From Chryseosolibacter indicum (GTDB lineage Bacteria; Bacteroidota; Bacteroidia; Cytophagales; Cyclobacteriaceae): a DNA stretch of 46,174 bases. This document shows, piece by piece, positions 18,346 through 26,908 of the stretch. Numbering within the stretch: position 1 is the stretch's first letter; the number at the start of each line of letters is the position of its first letter. Location: assembly GCF_018598585.1 (NCBI RefSeq), contig NZ_JAHESD010000050.1:1-46174 (forward strand). Reading direction: 5' to 3'. Both the position numbers and the translations under genes were made by a program. Under the pieces are notes generated by a model, which was not told the origin of the DNA, searched no databases, and saw only the letters and a program-made list of their open reading frames with translations.

Positions 18346-18834
18346 ATGCGAAGTAAAAAGTTAATATTCCTGTTCGTCGCGCTGTTGCTACCAGTGTTGA
18401 TTTTTGTTTTTCTCAGAATATTTGGAAAAAATCAGTTCGAAGTTCCTCTTATTTTTGAAGAAGGTGTCACTGATGTCCCTTCCGAGTGTAATTTCGAATA
18501 CACCTCGCCTTATGTATTACCAGATTCACTTGTAAATAAGCTTTCCATTGCAGAAAATAAGTTGACCATTCTTACCTTTGCCAGGGAAACGCAGGCTCTT
18601 AGACGCGTTGTCGAGGGTTTGAATGATGATGGAAGGATAACCATGTTAAATGGTAACGCGCTAGGGTTCAAAAATGAAAATTTAGTTAAAAATTGCGTCT
18701 TGCTTTTAAAAAGCCCTAACGATGTCGTTCTTTTTGATGGACAAAAGCAGATCAGGGGCTATTATGATTCACGGGACAGAGATGAGCTGGACCGCCTTGA
18801 GGCTGAACTAAAAATCCTTTTGGAGAAATATTAA
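18346..18834 (+). CDS. SCO/thioredoxin-fold-like membrane-anchored protein lacking copper ligands
   Basis: The 162-residue protein has an N-terminal membrane anchor (residues 5-24) and a periplasmic domain. Its C-terminal part (LLLKSPNDVVLFDGQKQIRGYYDSRDRDELDRLEAELKIL) matches the end of SCO1/SenC proteins of Bacteroidota, where the sequence [VL]-D-x-x-x-x-IRGYYD-x-x-D is conserved. SCO proteins deliver copper to CuA through a CxxxC pair and a histidine. Neither is present here: the only cysteines are isolated, near residues 50 and 123, and the segment where CxxxC should sit reads LTFARETQALRRVV. I infer a structural or chaperone relative of SCO in oxidase assembly rather than a copper donor. 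The context (before DUF420, after the subunit genes) fits that. Confidence 0.6.
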   Translation: MRSKKLIFLFVALLLPVLIFVFLRIFGKNQFEVPLIFEEGVTDVPSECNFEYTSPYVLPDSLVNKLSIAENKLTILTFARETQALRRVVEGLNDDGRITMLNGNALGFKNENLVKNCVLLLKSPNDVVLFDGQKQIRGYYDSRDRDELDRLEAELKILLEKY

Positions 18835-18835
18835 T

Positions 18836-19372
18836 ATGAATAAAGTAAATGCAATTCAGTCAAAAGACCCGTACAGCAAATGGGTGATTACTCTTTCTAT
18901 AGCAATACCTGTTGTTGTTGCAGTATTATTCGGCATGCCTAAAGTCGAAGGATATAACTTTTCTTTTCTTCCGCCAATTTATGCTACAATAAATGGATTA
19001 ACAGCTGTGTTCTTAGTTGCAGCAGTAATGGCGATAAAGAATGGAAAGCGACAACTTCATGAGCGATTGATCAAAGTCTGCATTACATTGTCTGTTTTAT
19101 TTTTGGCAATGTACGTAGTCTATCACTTGACAAGCGATAGCACTCCTTTTGGTGGAGAAGGGGCAATACGGTACGTTTACTTTTTTATTCTTATTTCGCA
19201 CATTTTGCTATCTATTGTTGTTATTCCTTTTGTGTTGTTCACATATGTACGAGGCGTAATTGGTAATTACGAAAAGCACAAGGCTTTGGCAAAATACACT
19301 TTCCCGCTTTGGCTTTATGTTGCTGTAACCGGTGTTGTAGTCTTTCTGATGATAAGTCCATATTACAAGTAA
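18836..19372 (+). CDS. DUF420 membrane protein, CtaM/YozB-like
   Basis: The 178-residue polytopic protein has five helices and the DUF420 pattern: FLPPIYATINGLTAVFLVAAVMAIKNGKRQLHERLIK, then a histidine in YHLTSDSTPFGGEG, and ISHILLSIVVIPFVLFTYVRG with a third histidine. In firmicutes a DUF420 protein (CtaM) is needed for aa3 oxidase maturation, so the same role is likely here. It starts one base after the stop of the SCO-like gene and the next gene starts one base after its own stop, so translation is probably coupled across the three. Confidence 0.87.
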   Translation: MNKVNAIQSKDPYSKWVITLSIAIPVVVAVLFGMPKVEGYNFSFLPPIYATINGLTAVFLVAAVMAIKNGKRQLHERLIKVCITLSVLFLAMYVVYHLTSDSTPFGGEGAIRYVYFFILISHILLSIVVIPFVLFTYVRGVIGNYEKHKALAKYTFPLWLYVAVTGVVVFLMISPYYK

Positions 19373-19373
19373 T

Positions 19374-19628
19374 ATGAAAAAAGTTTTGTTTATCCTATCG
19401 ATTTTGATCCTTGCAATTACACACGTAGAGGCCCAATGTGCTATGTGCAGATCAACGTTAGAAAATAATTTCAGTAACGGAAATCCAGGTATAGCTTCTG
19501 GGATCAATACAGGTATTTTGTATTTGCTTTCTATGCCCTATCTGGCGGCGGCAGTAATTGGTTATCTGTGGTATAAAACAAGTAAAAATGCCAGGAAGAA
19601 ATTATCTGACAGCGTTATTGCAAGGTAG
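19374..19628 (+). CDS. Small CxxC membrane protein of the oxidase cluster
   Basis: The product is 84 residues: a signal-type N-terminal helix (residues 4-20), then a CAMC motif just after the predicted cleavage site (QCAMCRSTLENN), a glycine-rich linker and a second helix (about 46-67) with a basic C-terminus. I recognise the pattern as a small protein often found next to DUF420 in Bacteroidota, but I know of no proven function. The CxxC could bind copper or take part in thiol exchange, by analogy only. Its last 41 bases overlap the start of the DUF983 gene in another frame. Confidence 0.65.
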   Translation: MKKVLFILSILILAITHVEAQCAMCRSTLENNFSNGNPGIASGINTGILYLLSMPYLAAAVIGYLWYKTSKNARKKLSDSVIAR

Positions 19629-19971
19629 ATGTCCACGTTGCAGAACAGGAAAGATGTTTGCCTTTCCCGCTACTAACATTGCTAAATTTAATGTGATGCA
19701 TACAGAGTGTCCTGTGTGCGAACTAAGGCTTCAGCCAGAACCAGGGTTTTACCAGGGTGCGATGTATGTAAGTTACGCATTCACCATTGCCTTTCTTGTT
19801 GTTGTAAGTGTGGTTCTTTATTACTTTGCAGGAGATCCTTCAGAGTGGGTATATATTGGTGTTTTTATAACACTCATGATTTTATTGGTGCCATTGAATT
19901 ACCGTTATTCGCGCATTCTATTTCTTTATCTATTTGGAGGGATTAAATATAATCCGCCCCTCTCGAAGTAA
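19588..19971 (+). CDS. DUF983 zinc-ribbon membrane protein
   Basis: The start at ATG 19588 gives 127 residues beginning MPGRNYLTALLQGRCPRCR. A TTG ten codons earlier would only extend it into the preceding gene. Two CxxC knuckles (CPRC and CPVC) about 30 residues apart form a zinc-ribbon-like pair, followed by a PGFYQGAMYVSYAF motif and two hydrophobic helices. This is the DUF983 family, with no proven function. It overlaps the upstream gene by 41 bases, suggesting translational coupling with the oxidase-assembly group. Confidence 0.8.
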   Translation: MPGRNYLTALLQGRCPRCRTGKMFAFPATNIAKFNVMHTECPVCELRLQPEPGFYQGAMYVSYAFTIAFLVVVSVVLYYFAGDPSEWVYIGVFITLMILLVPLNYRYSRILFLYLFGGIKYNPPLSK

Positions 19972-20001
19972 ATTCGTAAATTTAGTTTTTACTAATCTCT
20001 A

Positions 20002-23000
20002 ATGAGTTTGAACAAAAAGTCAATCTTATACTTTATTGTTTTTATTCTATTCCTTTCTGCAGGACTTGTTACTGCTCATTTTTTCACACAACCTCAGACT
20101 GCAGAAGAAATAACCGAAGAGATAGCAATAGCTGTAGCGGAAGAGTTAAAAGAAGTAGATAAAGATCTTGAGTGGATTTCGAAAGCATCGCCTTATGACT
20201 ACTATGAAAAGGCAGATGAATTTCAGTATCCTGTATTTATCTTCATTAATAGACGTTTGATCTATTGGTCGGATAATAAGTTTATACCACCTGCAGAAGT
20301 TACAGCAGATAGTGCCACTATCGGACTTATTACAACCGGAAGCGAAGCCTATCTTTTGAGAAAGAAATTTCTTGATGATGGAAGGGTAATAGTAGCCTCT
20401 ATACAACTCTTGAAAAAATACCCGATTAATAATAATTATCTGACTCCTCAATACAATAAGCAGATATTACTTTCGGAAAATGTAAACGTTTTTGATTTAA
20501 GTGCTACTTCCGGTACGGAGGTTTGTGTGAGAGGTAAATGTTTTTTTAGAATAAGTTTTCAGTCAGGTGATATTCCTGCTCACCGAGATCTGAGATTTAT
20601 TGCGTTTGCCTTTCTCTCTTTAGCTATCGTTGCACTTATACTACTCATCTATAGCCTTCTACCTACTATAAGAAAAAGATATTATGAGTTAGGGCTTATC
20701 TACTTGCTAGCAGTTTTTTATTTGCTACGTATTATAATGACGCAGACTGCTTTTCTTAGTAACGTTATTATTGATTCTCCATTATTTGATCCGCTGGTTT
20801 TTGCGTCCTCATCATTAAATCCCTCCCTGGCAGATCTTGTAATGAACCTTCTCGCATTGCTTGCACTCGGTTTTTATCTGTTTAGAAATTATTTTAAGTT
20901 CCACTTATTTAAGTATACTACAAGCCGTCGCATCTCATGGTATTTGGGGATCCTTTATGCAACAGGTGCTTTTTTCTCGTTACTCTTTCCGATTGTTGTA
21001 ATTCAAACATTGTATAACAACTCTACAATTGTTTTAGATATAACTCAGTCTTTAAAGTTTGATGGATTAAGGATCGTTGCTATCATATCATTACTACTTT
21101 CCGGAGTGTGTGCTTTTTTGTTTTCACATGCGTTTATCAGAATGCTGGTGGCACTTAATAGTAGCGTTAAAATATTTATTTCATTGATAGCCGGTGCTGG
21201 TTTGTTTAGCTTAATTAATGAGTATACCGGCCAACAATACTTGTCTACATTAATTCTGTCCTGTGGTTATTTTTTAATTATTTACTGGTTTCACCTTTAC
21301 AAGACCCTTAAGCGGCTTACGTTTGAAACTTTTGCTTACTTATTTGCTGCTATCTTTTTTCTATCCTTAAACGGCGCATTAGCTATTCAGTCATTTACGC
21401 ACAAAGAGAGAATTGAGAATCAGTTTCGTTTTGCCAGCAATTTCTTAATTGATCGTGATTACTTTGGCGAGTATTTGTTACACGAGGCGTCACAGAAGAT
21501 AGCAAAAGATGTTTTTACTCAAAAGCGACTTATTAGTCCTTTTTTAGGTAAGGATGCAATCAGACAAAAGATTCGTCATGTATTTCTTTCAAGTTACTTT
21601 AATAAGTATGATGTAGACATTCATATTTTTAATTCGTTGGGTGAGCCTGTTGATAACAGCAACATGAGCTTTTCTGAATTTGTAAAATTATATGATAAGG
21701 ATTCATACAAAACACAATATGAAGGTATTTACTTCGTAAATAACCCCCATTCTGATGTAACACAAGAGTACTTAATCAAGGTACCTATAAGGCGTTCTGT
21801 CATTAGAATTGGTTATGTTATTGTTCAGCTTTCGCTGAAAAAGATAATACCAGAGAATGTGTATCCTGAACTTCTTGTTGACTACCGCTCGCAGCAGTCT
21901 TATAGGACCGGAGATTTAAACTACGCGATCTTCTCAGGAAAAAGCATAGTATTGACTTCAGGTAACTTTAATTATGATCGCTTTTTTCCTAGGGAGTTAC
22001 TAGGGAGCATCGAGCTTTATACTAAAGGTGTCTCTTTTGCCGGTTATGACCATATTGCGGAAGATGATCAGAATGGAAGGATCGCTGTTGTATCCGCTAA
22101 ACAAATTCCGTTTACATATAAGCTTTCTAACTTCTCTTTTCTTCTTGTACTCGGACTATTTATTGTTTTGATCCTTATCTTCTTTCAAGGTATATACCAG
22201 TATTTTCTTGGTGGAAGACTGTTCTTCTCAGCAAGAATACAATTGTATTTAAACCTTGCGTTTTTCATACCACTCATTATCGTGAGCATCAGCACACTCG
22301 GCCTTGCAAGTAGATCTTCTCAAGGTCAACTTGATGAGGAATACATCAGTCGAAGTAAGGTATTCAGTCAGCAGATAATTGATTACCTGGATGAGGTGAG
22401 TGATCAAAAATCTTCTGAAGGTATCACTTTGTCAAATCGTGTAAGTGATCTCGCCAAGCTATCTAATCTCGATGCCAATGTTTATAGCCCGCAAGGTTAT
22501 CTGGTAGCTACAAGTCAGCCCCAGATTTTCGAAAGCAATCTCATTTCAAATTACGTCAATTCAAGGGCGTATGAAAGAATTAAGAGGGGAGAGAACTTTT
22601 TTATAGAATCAGAAAGGGTAGGAACGCTTCAATACTTTGTTTCTTATGCTGTTCTTAAATCTTCGCAGACGGGAAACATTATAGGCATCTTGGGCATTCC
22701 ATTTTTTCAGTCTTCTTACATGCTTGAAAAAATCCAATCAGTAGCACTGATTAACATTCTTAATATTTTCGCCTTCATATTTATTATCCTGCTTATACTC
22801 TCTTATGTTGTTGCCGGAAGTCTGACTTTTCCGTTGCGATTTATCACACAGTCTTTAAGAAAAACTTCGCTTAATAATAATACACCACTTACTTGGGAGG
22901 CTCAGGATGAAATTGGGTTGATGGTAAAGGAGTACAACAGCATGCTTTACAAGTTAAGTGAAAGCAAAACAGAACTAGAGCAAACGCAACGGGAAAAGGC

Positions 23001-23649
23001 ATGGAGAGAGATAGCGCAACAAGTTGCGCATGAGATTAAGAACCCACTGACACCGATGAAGCTCACCTTACAACAATTGGAGCGTAACGTGCAGCAAGGG
23101 AACAATACAACCGAACGAACACAAAGGGCCATTAGTACACTACTAACGGCGGTTGAAACGTTGAACGATATTGCATCATCTTTCAGCGGATTTGTAAAAA
23201 TGCCTGCGCCTATCATTCAGGAGTTGGATATTGTAACTACTGTAAAGCGGGCTGTGGATTTACATAGCCCTACAGGTGAAATATCATTTAAATCAGCTTT
23301 AAAGGAAGCTTGGGTGTTAGGCGATAACCAATTATTAAGTCGTACCTTTTCAAATATTATTCTCAATGCTTTACAAAGTGGTAAGGTTGGGCAACACACG
23401 CATGTGCATGTAAGGGTAGAGAAGGTTTACCACCAATGCCGTATCTCGTTTGTTGACAATGGTAACGGAATGGAACCTGAAGTAGCGGAACGTATCTTTC
23501 TCCCTCATTTTACAACTAAGAAGTCAGGCTCAGGGCTTGGATTAGCAATTGCAAAACACGCTATTGAGCAAATGAAAGGAAGAATATGGTTCGAAACACA
23601 AATTGGTAAAGGCTCCTCATTTTATATAGACTTACCCTTACTTAAGTAG
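20002..23649 (+). CDS. Large membrane sensor histidine kinase, NtrY-like C-terminus
   Basis: A single chain of 1215 residues. One helix at 8-28 precedes a periplasmic domain (about 30-195). A cluster of helices (about 200-460) comes next, then a second large extracytoplasmic part, further helices near 710-775, another sensory segment and a final helix near 905-930. After a HAMP-like region comes the HisKA core, AHEIKNPLTPMKL, with phospho-acceptor His1010. The ATPase domain shows an N-box (NIILNALQSG), G1 (DNGNGM) and G2 (GSGLGLAIAKH). The AHEIKNPLTPM core is of the NtrY/multisensor type. The N-terminal half is far longer than in NtrY and unlike any sensor I recognise. No response regulator lies in the window, so its partner must be elsewhere. 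It begins 30 bases after DUF983 on the same strand. Confidence 0.88.
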   Translation: MSLNKKSILYFIVFILFLSAGLVTAHFFTQPQTAEEITEEIAIAVAEELKEVDKDLEWISKASPYDYYEKADEFQYPVFIFINRRLIYWSDNKFIPPAEVTADSATIGLITTGSEAYLLRKKFLDDGRVIVASIQLLKKYPINNNYLTPQYNKQILLSENVNVFDLSATSGTEVCVRGKCFFRISFQSGDIPAHRDLRFIAFAFLSLAIVALILLIYSLLPTIRKRYYELGLIYLLAVFYLLRIIMTQTAFLSNVIIDSPLFDPLVFASSSLNPSLADLVMNLLALLALGFYLFRNYFKFHLFKYTTSRRISWYLGILYATGAFFSLLFPIVVIQTLYNNSTIVLDITQSLKFDGLRIVAIISLLLSGVCAFLFSHAFIRMLVALNSSVKIFISLIAGAGLFSLINEYTGQQYLSTLILSCGYFLIIYWFHLYKTLKRLTFETFAYLFAAIFFLSLNGALAIQSFTHKERIENQFRFASNFLIDRDYFGEYLLHEASQKIAKDVFTQKRLISPFLGKDAIRQKIRHVFLSSYFNKYDVDIHIFNSLGEPVDNSNMSFSEFVKLYDKDSYKTQYEGIYFVNNPHSDVTQEYLIKVPIRRSVIRIGYVIVQLSLKKIIPENVYPELLVDYRSQQSYRTGDLNYAIFSGKSIVLTSGNFNYDRFFPRELLGSIELYTKGVSFAGYDHIAEDDQNGRIAVVSAKQIPFTYKLSNFSFLLVLGLFIVLILIFFQGIYQYFLGGRLFFSARIQLYLNLAFFIPLIIVSISTLGLASRSSQGQLDEEYISRSKVFSQQIIDYLDEVSDQKSSEGITLSNRVSDLAKLSNLDANVYSPQGYLVATSQPQIFESNLISNYVNSRAYERIKRGENFFIESERVGTLQYFVSYAVLKSSQTGNIIGILGIPFFQSSYMLEKIQSVALINILNIFAFIFIILLILSYVVAGSLTFPLRFITQSLRKTSLNNNTPLTWEAQDEIGLMVKEYNSMLYKLSESKTELEQTQREKAWREIAQQVAHEIKNPLTPMKLTLQQLERNVQQGNNTTERTQRAISTLLTAVETLNDIASSFSGFVKMPAPIIQELDIVTTVKRAVDLHSPTGEISFKSALKEAWVLGDNQLLSRTFSNIILNALQSGKVGQHTHVHVRVEKVYHQCRISFVDNGNGMEPEVAERIFLPHFTTKKSGSGLGLAIAKHAIEQMKGRIWFETQIGKGSSFYIDLPLLK

Positions 23650-23758
23650 TAAAATGAAATAAACTTGTTACTACGTTGTAACTTTTTTTGGGGCCCTGGG
23701 TAATAAGGATGCAACCTTTGTTTTTGTCATAGGTCATTTCCTTAAACCTGTTAGAGAT
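23650..23758 (+). promoter_or_regulatory. Gap with a weak hairpin before the permease gene
   Basis: A short GTTAC...GTAAC repeat followed by a run of seven T bases (near 23668-23693) could end the kinase transcript. A TTTG pair further on has no good -7 partner. The stem is only five base pairs, so both readings are weak. Confidence 0.3.
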
Positions 23759-26119
23759 ATGCTTAAAAATTATCTGACCATTGCCGTAAGAAACATCTTC
23801 CGGAATAAGCTCTTTTCGTTTGTCAACATCCTAGGGCTGGCCTTTGGTATGTGTAGCGCGCTGGTAATCTTCCTTTGGGTTAATGATGAAATCCAAGTAG
23901 ATAAATTTCATACAAATATCAATCGTCTTTACAGGGTAATGGAGAATCAGCACTACTCCGATGGAAGGTTGTTTACATTCGCATCTACGCCTGGCCCAAT
24001 GGCGCCATACATCAAGGAGAAGTATCCAGAAATTGAAAAAGCGTCCAGGTTGACATGGGAGGTCAACAATCTTTTTCGCTTTGATGACAAGTCATTCTAT
24101 GAGCCTGGTAGATATGCTGACCCTGACTTTATTGAAATGTTTTCTATCCCTTTTAACGCTGGGAATAGTTCAACAGCACTAAATGGCAAAAACTCAATTG
24201 TGATAAGTAAATCGATGGCAGAGAAGTATTTTGGAGATGAAGACGTCATCGGAAAGATATTGCTTATGAATACAAAAACGCCCTTTACCGTTACAGGTGT
24301 TTTTGCCGATATGCCTAAGAACTCTTCGCTTCAGTTTCAATATTTGCTTCCATTTCAATATTTCTTTGATGAGAACAAAAGCTGGCTTGACCAATGGGGT
24401 AACAATAACATCCGCACGTATTTAATGTTAAGAACAGATGCAACCATTAACAACTTCTCTGCAAAACTTAAAAACGAAGTAAAGCTTCATAACGAGCAGA
24501 GTAATGTTGAATTGTTCATTCAACCTTTTGGTGATGCTTATCTGTACGGCGATTTTGAGAACGGTGTTCAGGCAGGGGGGAGAATTGAATATGTACGCAT
24601 TTTCTTTATCGTAGCAGTTTTTGTATTGATAATTGCTTGTATCAATTTTATGAACCTTTCTACCGCCCAAGCTACTAAACGTGCTAAGGAAGTAGGTTTA
24701 AGAAAAGTAATAGGCGCCATACCCCATCAGTTATTCCGGCAGTTTATGGGAGAGTCTTTTCTTACCGTTATTATTGCTGCGTGCCTGGCTGTGCTGTTTC
24801 TAATTGTGCTCTTGCCATTTTTTAATGAAATCACAGGCAAAGCCCTGGGACTAAATCTGCTCGACCTCAGGATTGTAATGATATTTGTGGCTATCGTTTT
24901 CTTTACTGCATTTCTGGCAGGAAGTTATCCAGCATTTTTTATTTCTGAGTTTAAACCTGTCCAAGTTCTTAAAGGGCAGTTAAAAAGTGGTAATCGCGCA
25001 TCCGTATTTCGTAGAGCATTGGTGACAATTCAGTTTTCACTATCAATTATATTAATTATCAGTACTGCTGTGGTGTTCAGGCAAATGCAGTTTATGCAGA
25101 ACCGCGATATCGGTTTCGATCGCAACAATGTTTTCTACGCATGGCTCGATGGTGATGTTGCAAATAACCTTGAAACGGTTCGAAACAGGTTATTATCATT
25201 ACCTGGAATTGATGGGGTCACTGCTGCAAGTCAATTGCCTATTGATATTGGAAATTCTACCTCAAACTTATCATGGGAAGGAAAAGATCCGGAAGCAAAT
25301 ATTCTTTTCAGCGTACTAGCGGTTGACCAAGACTTTATTCAAACAATGAAGATGGAAATGATTGAAGGTCGTCCGTTCGATAGAAATTTAGTAACAGATA
25401 CGGCTAACTATATCGTTAATCAGAAGGCCGCTGAGAAACTTGGTTTTAAAGATGAGGTAGCAGGTAAGGACTTGACGCTGTGGGACCGAAAAGGAAAGAT
25501 CATAGGTGTTGTTAAGGATTTTAATTTCGGATCGCTTCATAATCCCATCGAGCCATTGATATTAAGGGTTCCTCGTAATGATTTCTTTTGCTTACTTATT
25601 CGGGCAAAACAAAATGAAACGGAAGCTGCGATTAGGTCAGCAGAAGGTATATGGAAGGAATATGCTCCAGGTTATCCGTTCAAGTACTCTTTTTTAAATC
25701 AGGACTGGGAAGAATTTTATAAAGCAGAAGGACAACGTGGAAAAGTTTTTAATACACTTGCTATTCTCTCCATATTTATCTCTTGTCTTGGTTTGTTCGG
25801 ATTAAGTGCTTTTTCAGCAGAGAGAAGAACCAAAGAGCTCGGGATAAGAAAGGTTTTAGGTGCTTCAGTGCCTGGTCTTGTTCAGCTAATGAATAAAGAA
25901 TTTATCACCTTAGTAATTCTTTCAGCAATCATTGGATGTCCGTTGGGCTGGTACCTAATGAGTATGTGGTTGGAGAATTACGCTTACCATGTTGAAGTAG
26001 GTTTAATTACATTAATTGTAGCAGCTTCTGTTTGTTTGACTATTGCAGTTATTACTGTTTCCTATCATTCACTAAGAGTGGCTTCCACAAACCCGGCCAA
26101 AAGCCTGCGATACGAATAA
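23759..26119 (+). CDS. FtsX/MacB-type ABC transporter permease
   Basis: This 786-residue permease is of the eight-helix duplicated form common in Bacteroidota. The N-terminal LTIAVRNIFRNKLFSFVNILGLAFGM pattern opens the first MacB_PCD periplasmic domain (about 45-275). A first FtsX three-helix core (about 280-400) comes next, then a helix near 425, a second periplasmic domain, and a C-terminal FtsX core. Both cores carry the KEVGLRKVIGA / KELGIRKVLGA coupling motif. In the family these act with a separate MacB-like ATPase in mechanotransmission or export. No ATPase of that type is adjacent. The next two genes on the other strand are a different (Mla) transporter. Confidence 0.88.
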   Translation: MLKNYLTIAVRNIFRNKLFSFVNILGLAFGMCSALVIFLWVNDEIQVDKFHTNINRLYRVMENQHYSDGRLFTFASTPGPMAPYIKEKYPEIEKASRLTWEVNNLFRFDDKSFYEPGRYADPDFIEMFSIPFNAGNSSTALNGKNSIVISKSMAEKYFGDEDVIGKILLMNTKTPFTVTGVFADMPKNSSLQFQYLLPFQYFFDENKSWLDQWGNNNIRTYLMLRTDATINNFSAKLKNEVKLHNEQSNVELFIQPFGDAYLYGDFENGVQAGGRIEYVRIFFIVAVFVLIIACINFMNLSTAQATKRAKEVGLRKVIGAIPHQLFRQFMGESFLTVIIAACLAVLFLIVLLPFFNEITGKALGLNLLDLRIVMIFVAIVFFTAFLAGSYPAFFISEFKPVQVLKGQLKSGNRASVFRRALVTIQFSLSIILIISTAVVFRQMQFMQNRDIGFDRNNVFYAWLDGDVANNLETVRNRLLSLPGIDGVTAASQLPIDIGNSTSNLSWEGKDPEANILFSVLAVDQDFIQTMKMEMIEGRPFDRNLVTDTANYIVNQKAAEKLGFKDEVAGKDLTLWDRKGKIIGVVKDFNFGSLHNPIEPLILRVPRNDFFCLLIRAKQNETEAAIRSAEGIWKEYAPGYPFKYSFLNQDWEEFYKAEGQRGKVFNTLAILSIFISCLGLFGLSAFSAERRTKELGIRKVLGASVPGLVQLMNKEFITLVILSAIIGCPLGWYLMSMWLENYAYHVEVGLITLIVAASVCLTIAVITVSYHSLRVASTNPAKSLRYE

Positions 26120-26155
26120 CATAAGACTGACCTTTGGGTAGCTTAAGAAGTAGAA

Positions 26156-26908
26156 CTATTGTTTTTCTCTCAGGCTACTCATTACCTTATTCGCAAAGAT
26201 AAAATCATCCATTTCCTGGACGTTGGAATGTGTGATTTCATTCTTTGTTCCTTCCCAAAGCTTTTGTCCTTTATAGATGAACAAGATCTTTTCTCCAATA
26301 CCCATTACAGAATTCATATCATGGGTAACAACAATAGTTGTCATGTTAAAATCTTCTGATATGTCCTGGATCAGTTCATCGATAAGGATAGAGGTTTGTG
26401 GGTCGAGACCAGAGTTAGGTTCGTCACAGAAAAGATAATTAGGGTTGTTTACAATGGCACGGGCAATGCCTACACGTTTCTTCATACCGCCACTCAATTC
26501 AGAAGGCATTTTCTTGTTGGCATTTTCCAACCCTACACGCTTGAGGCAAAAATTAACACGTTCCTGTTTTTCCTCACGTTGCATCTTTGTTAGTGTATCG
26601 AGTGGAAAGCGAACGTTCTCTTCAACTGTTTTAGAATCAAAAAGAGCCCCTCCCTGAAAGAGCATCCCAATCTCGCGCCTGATAGCTATTTTGGTGTCTC
26701 TGTCTCCTTCAAAGAAATCGCGGTTGTCGTATAGTACAGAGCCTTCGTCAGGCTTTACAAGTCCTACAATACATTTCAGTAAAACACTTTTACCTGTACC
26801 GCTCGCGCCTATAATCAGATTTGGTTTACCTTTTTCAAACACCCCACTTACGTTCTTTAAAATGGGGCGGCCATTAAACGACTTGGATAGATTACGTACT
26901 TCGATCAT
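26156..26908 (-). CDS. mlaF: ABC transporter ATP-binding protein, MlaF-like
   Basis: The 250-residue ATPase has all motifs: Walker A GASGTGKSV (around residue 34), the signature LSGGMKKRVGIARA, Walker B YLFCDEP, the D-loop SGLDP and the switch histidine in VTHDMNS. The DEPNSGLDP sequence is typical of MlaF/Ttg2A lipid transporters, which move phospholipids between inner and outer membrane. Its start codon overlaps the mlaE stop (ATGA), so the pair is one operon. No MCE-domain (MlaD) gene is in the window, though Bacteroidota often encode it elsewhere. Confidence 0.88.
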   Translation of the reverse strand: MIEVRNLSKSFNGRPILKNVSGVFEKGKPNLIIGASGTGKSVLLKCIVGLVKPDEGSVLYDNRDFFEGDRDTKIAIRREIGMLFQGGALFDSKTVEENVRFPLDTLTKMQREEKQERVNFCLKRVGLENANKKMPSELSGGMKKRVGIARAIVNNPNYLFCDEPNSGLDPQTSILIDELIQDISEDFNMTTIVVTHDMNSVMGIGEKILFIYKGQKLWEGTKNEITHSNVQEMDDFIFANKVMSSLREKQ

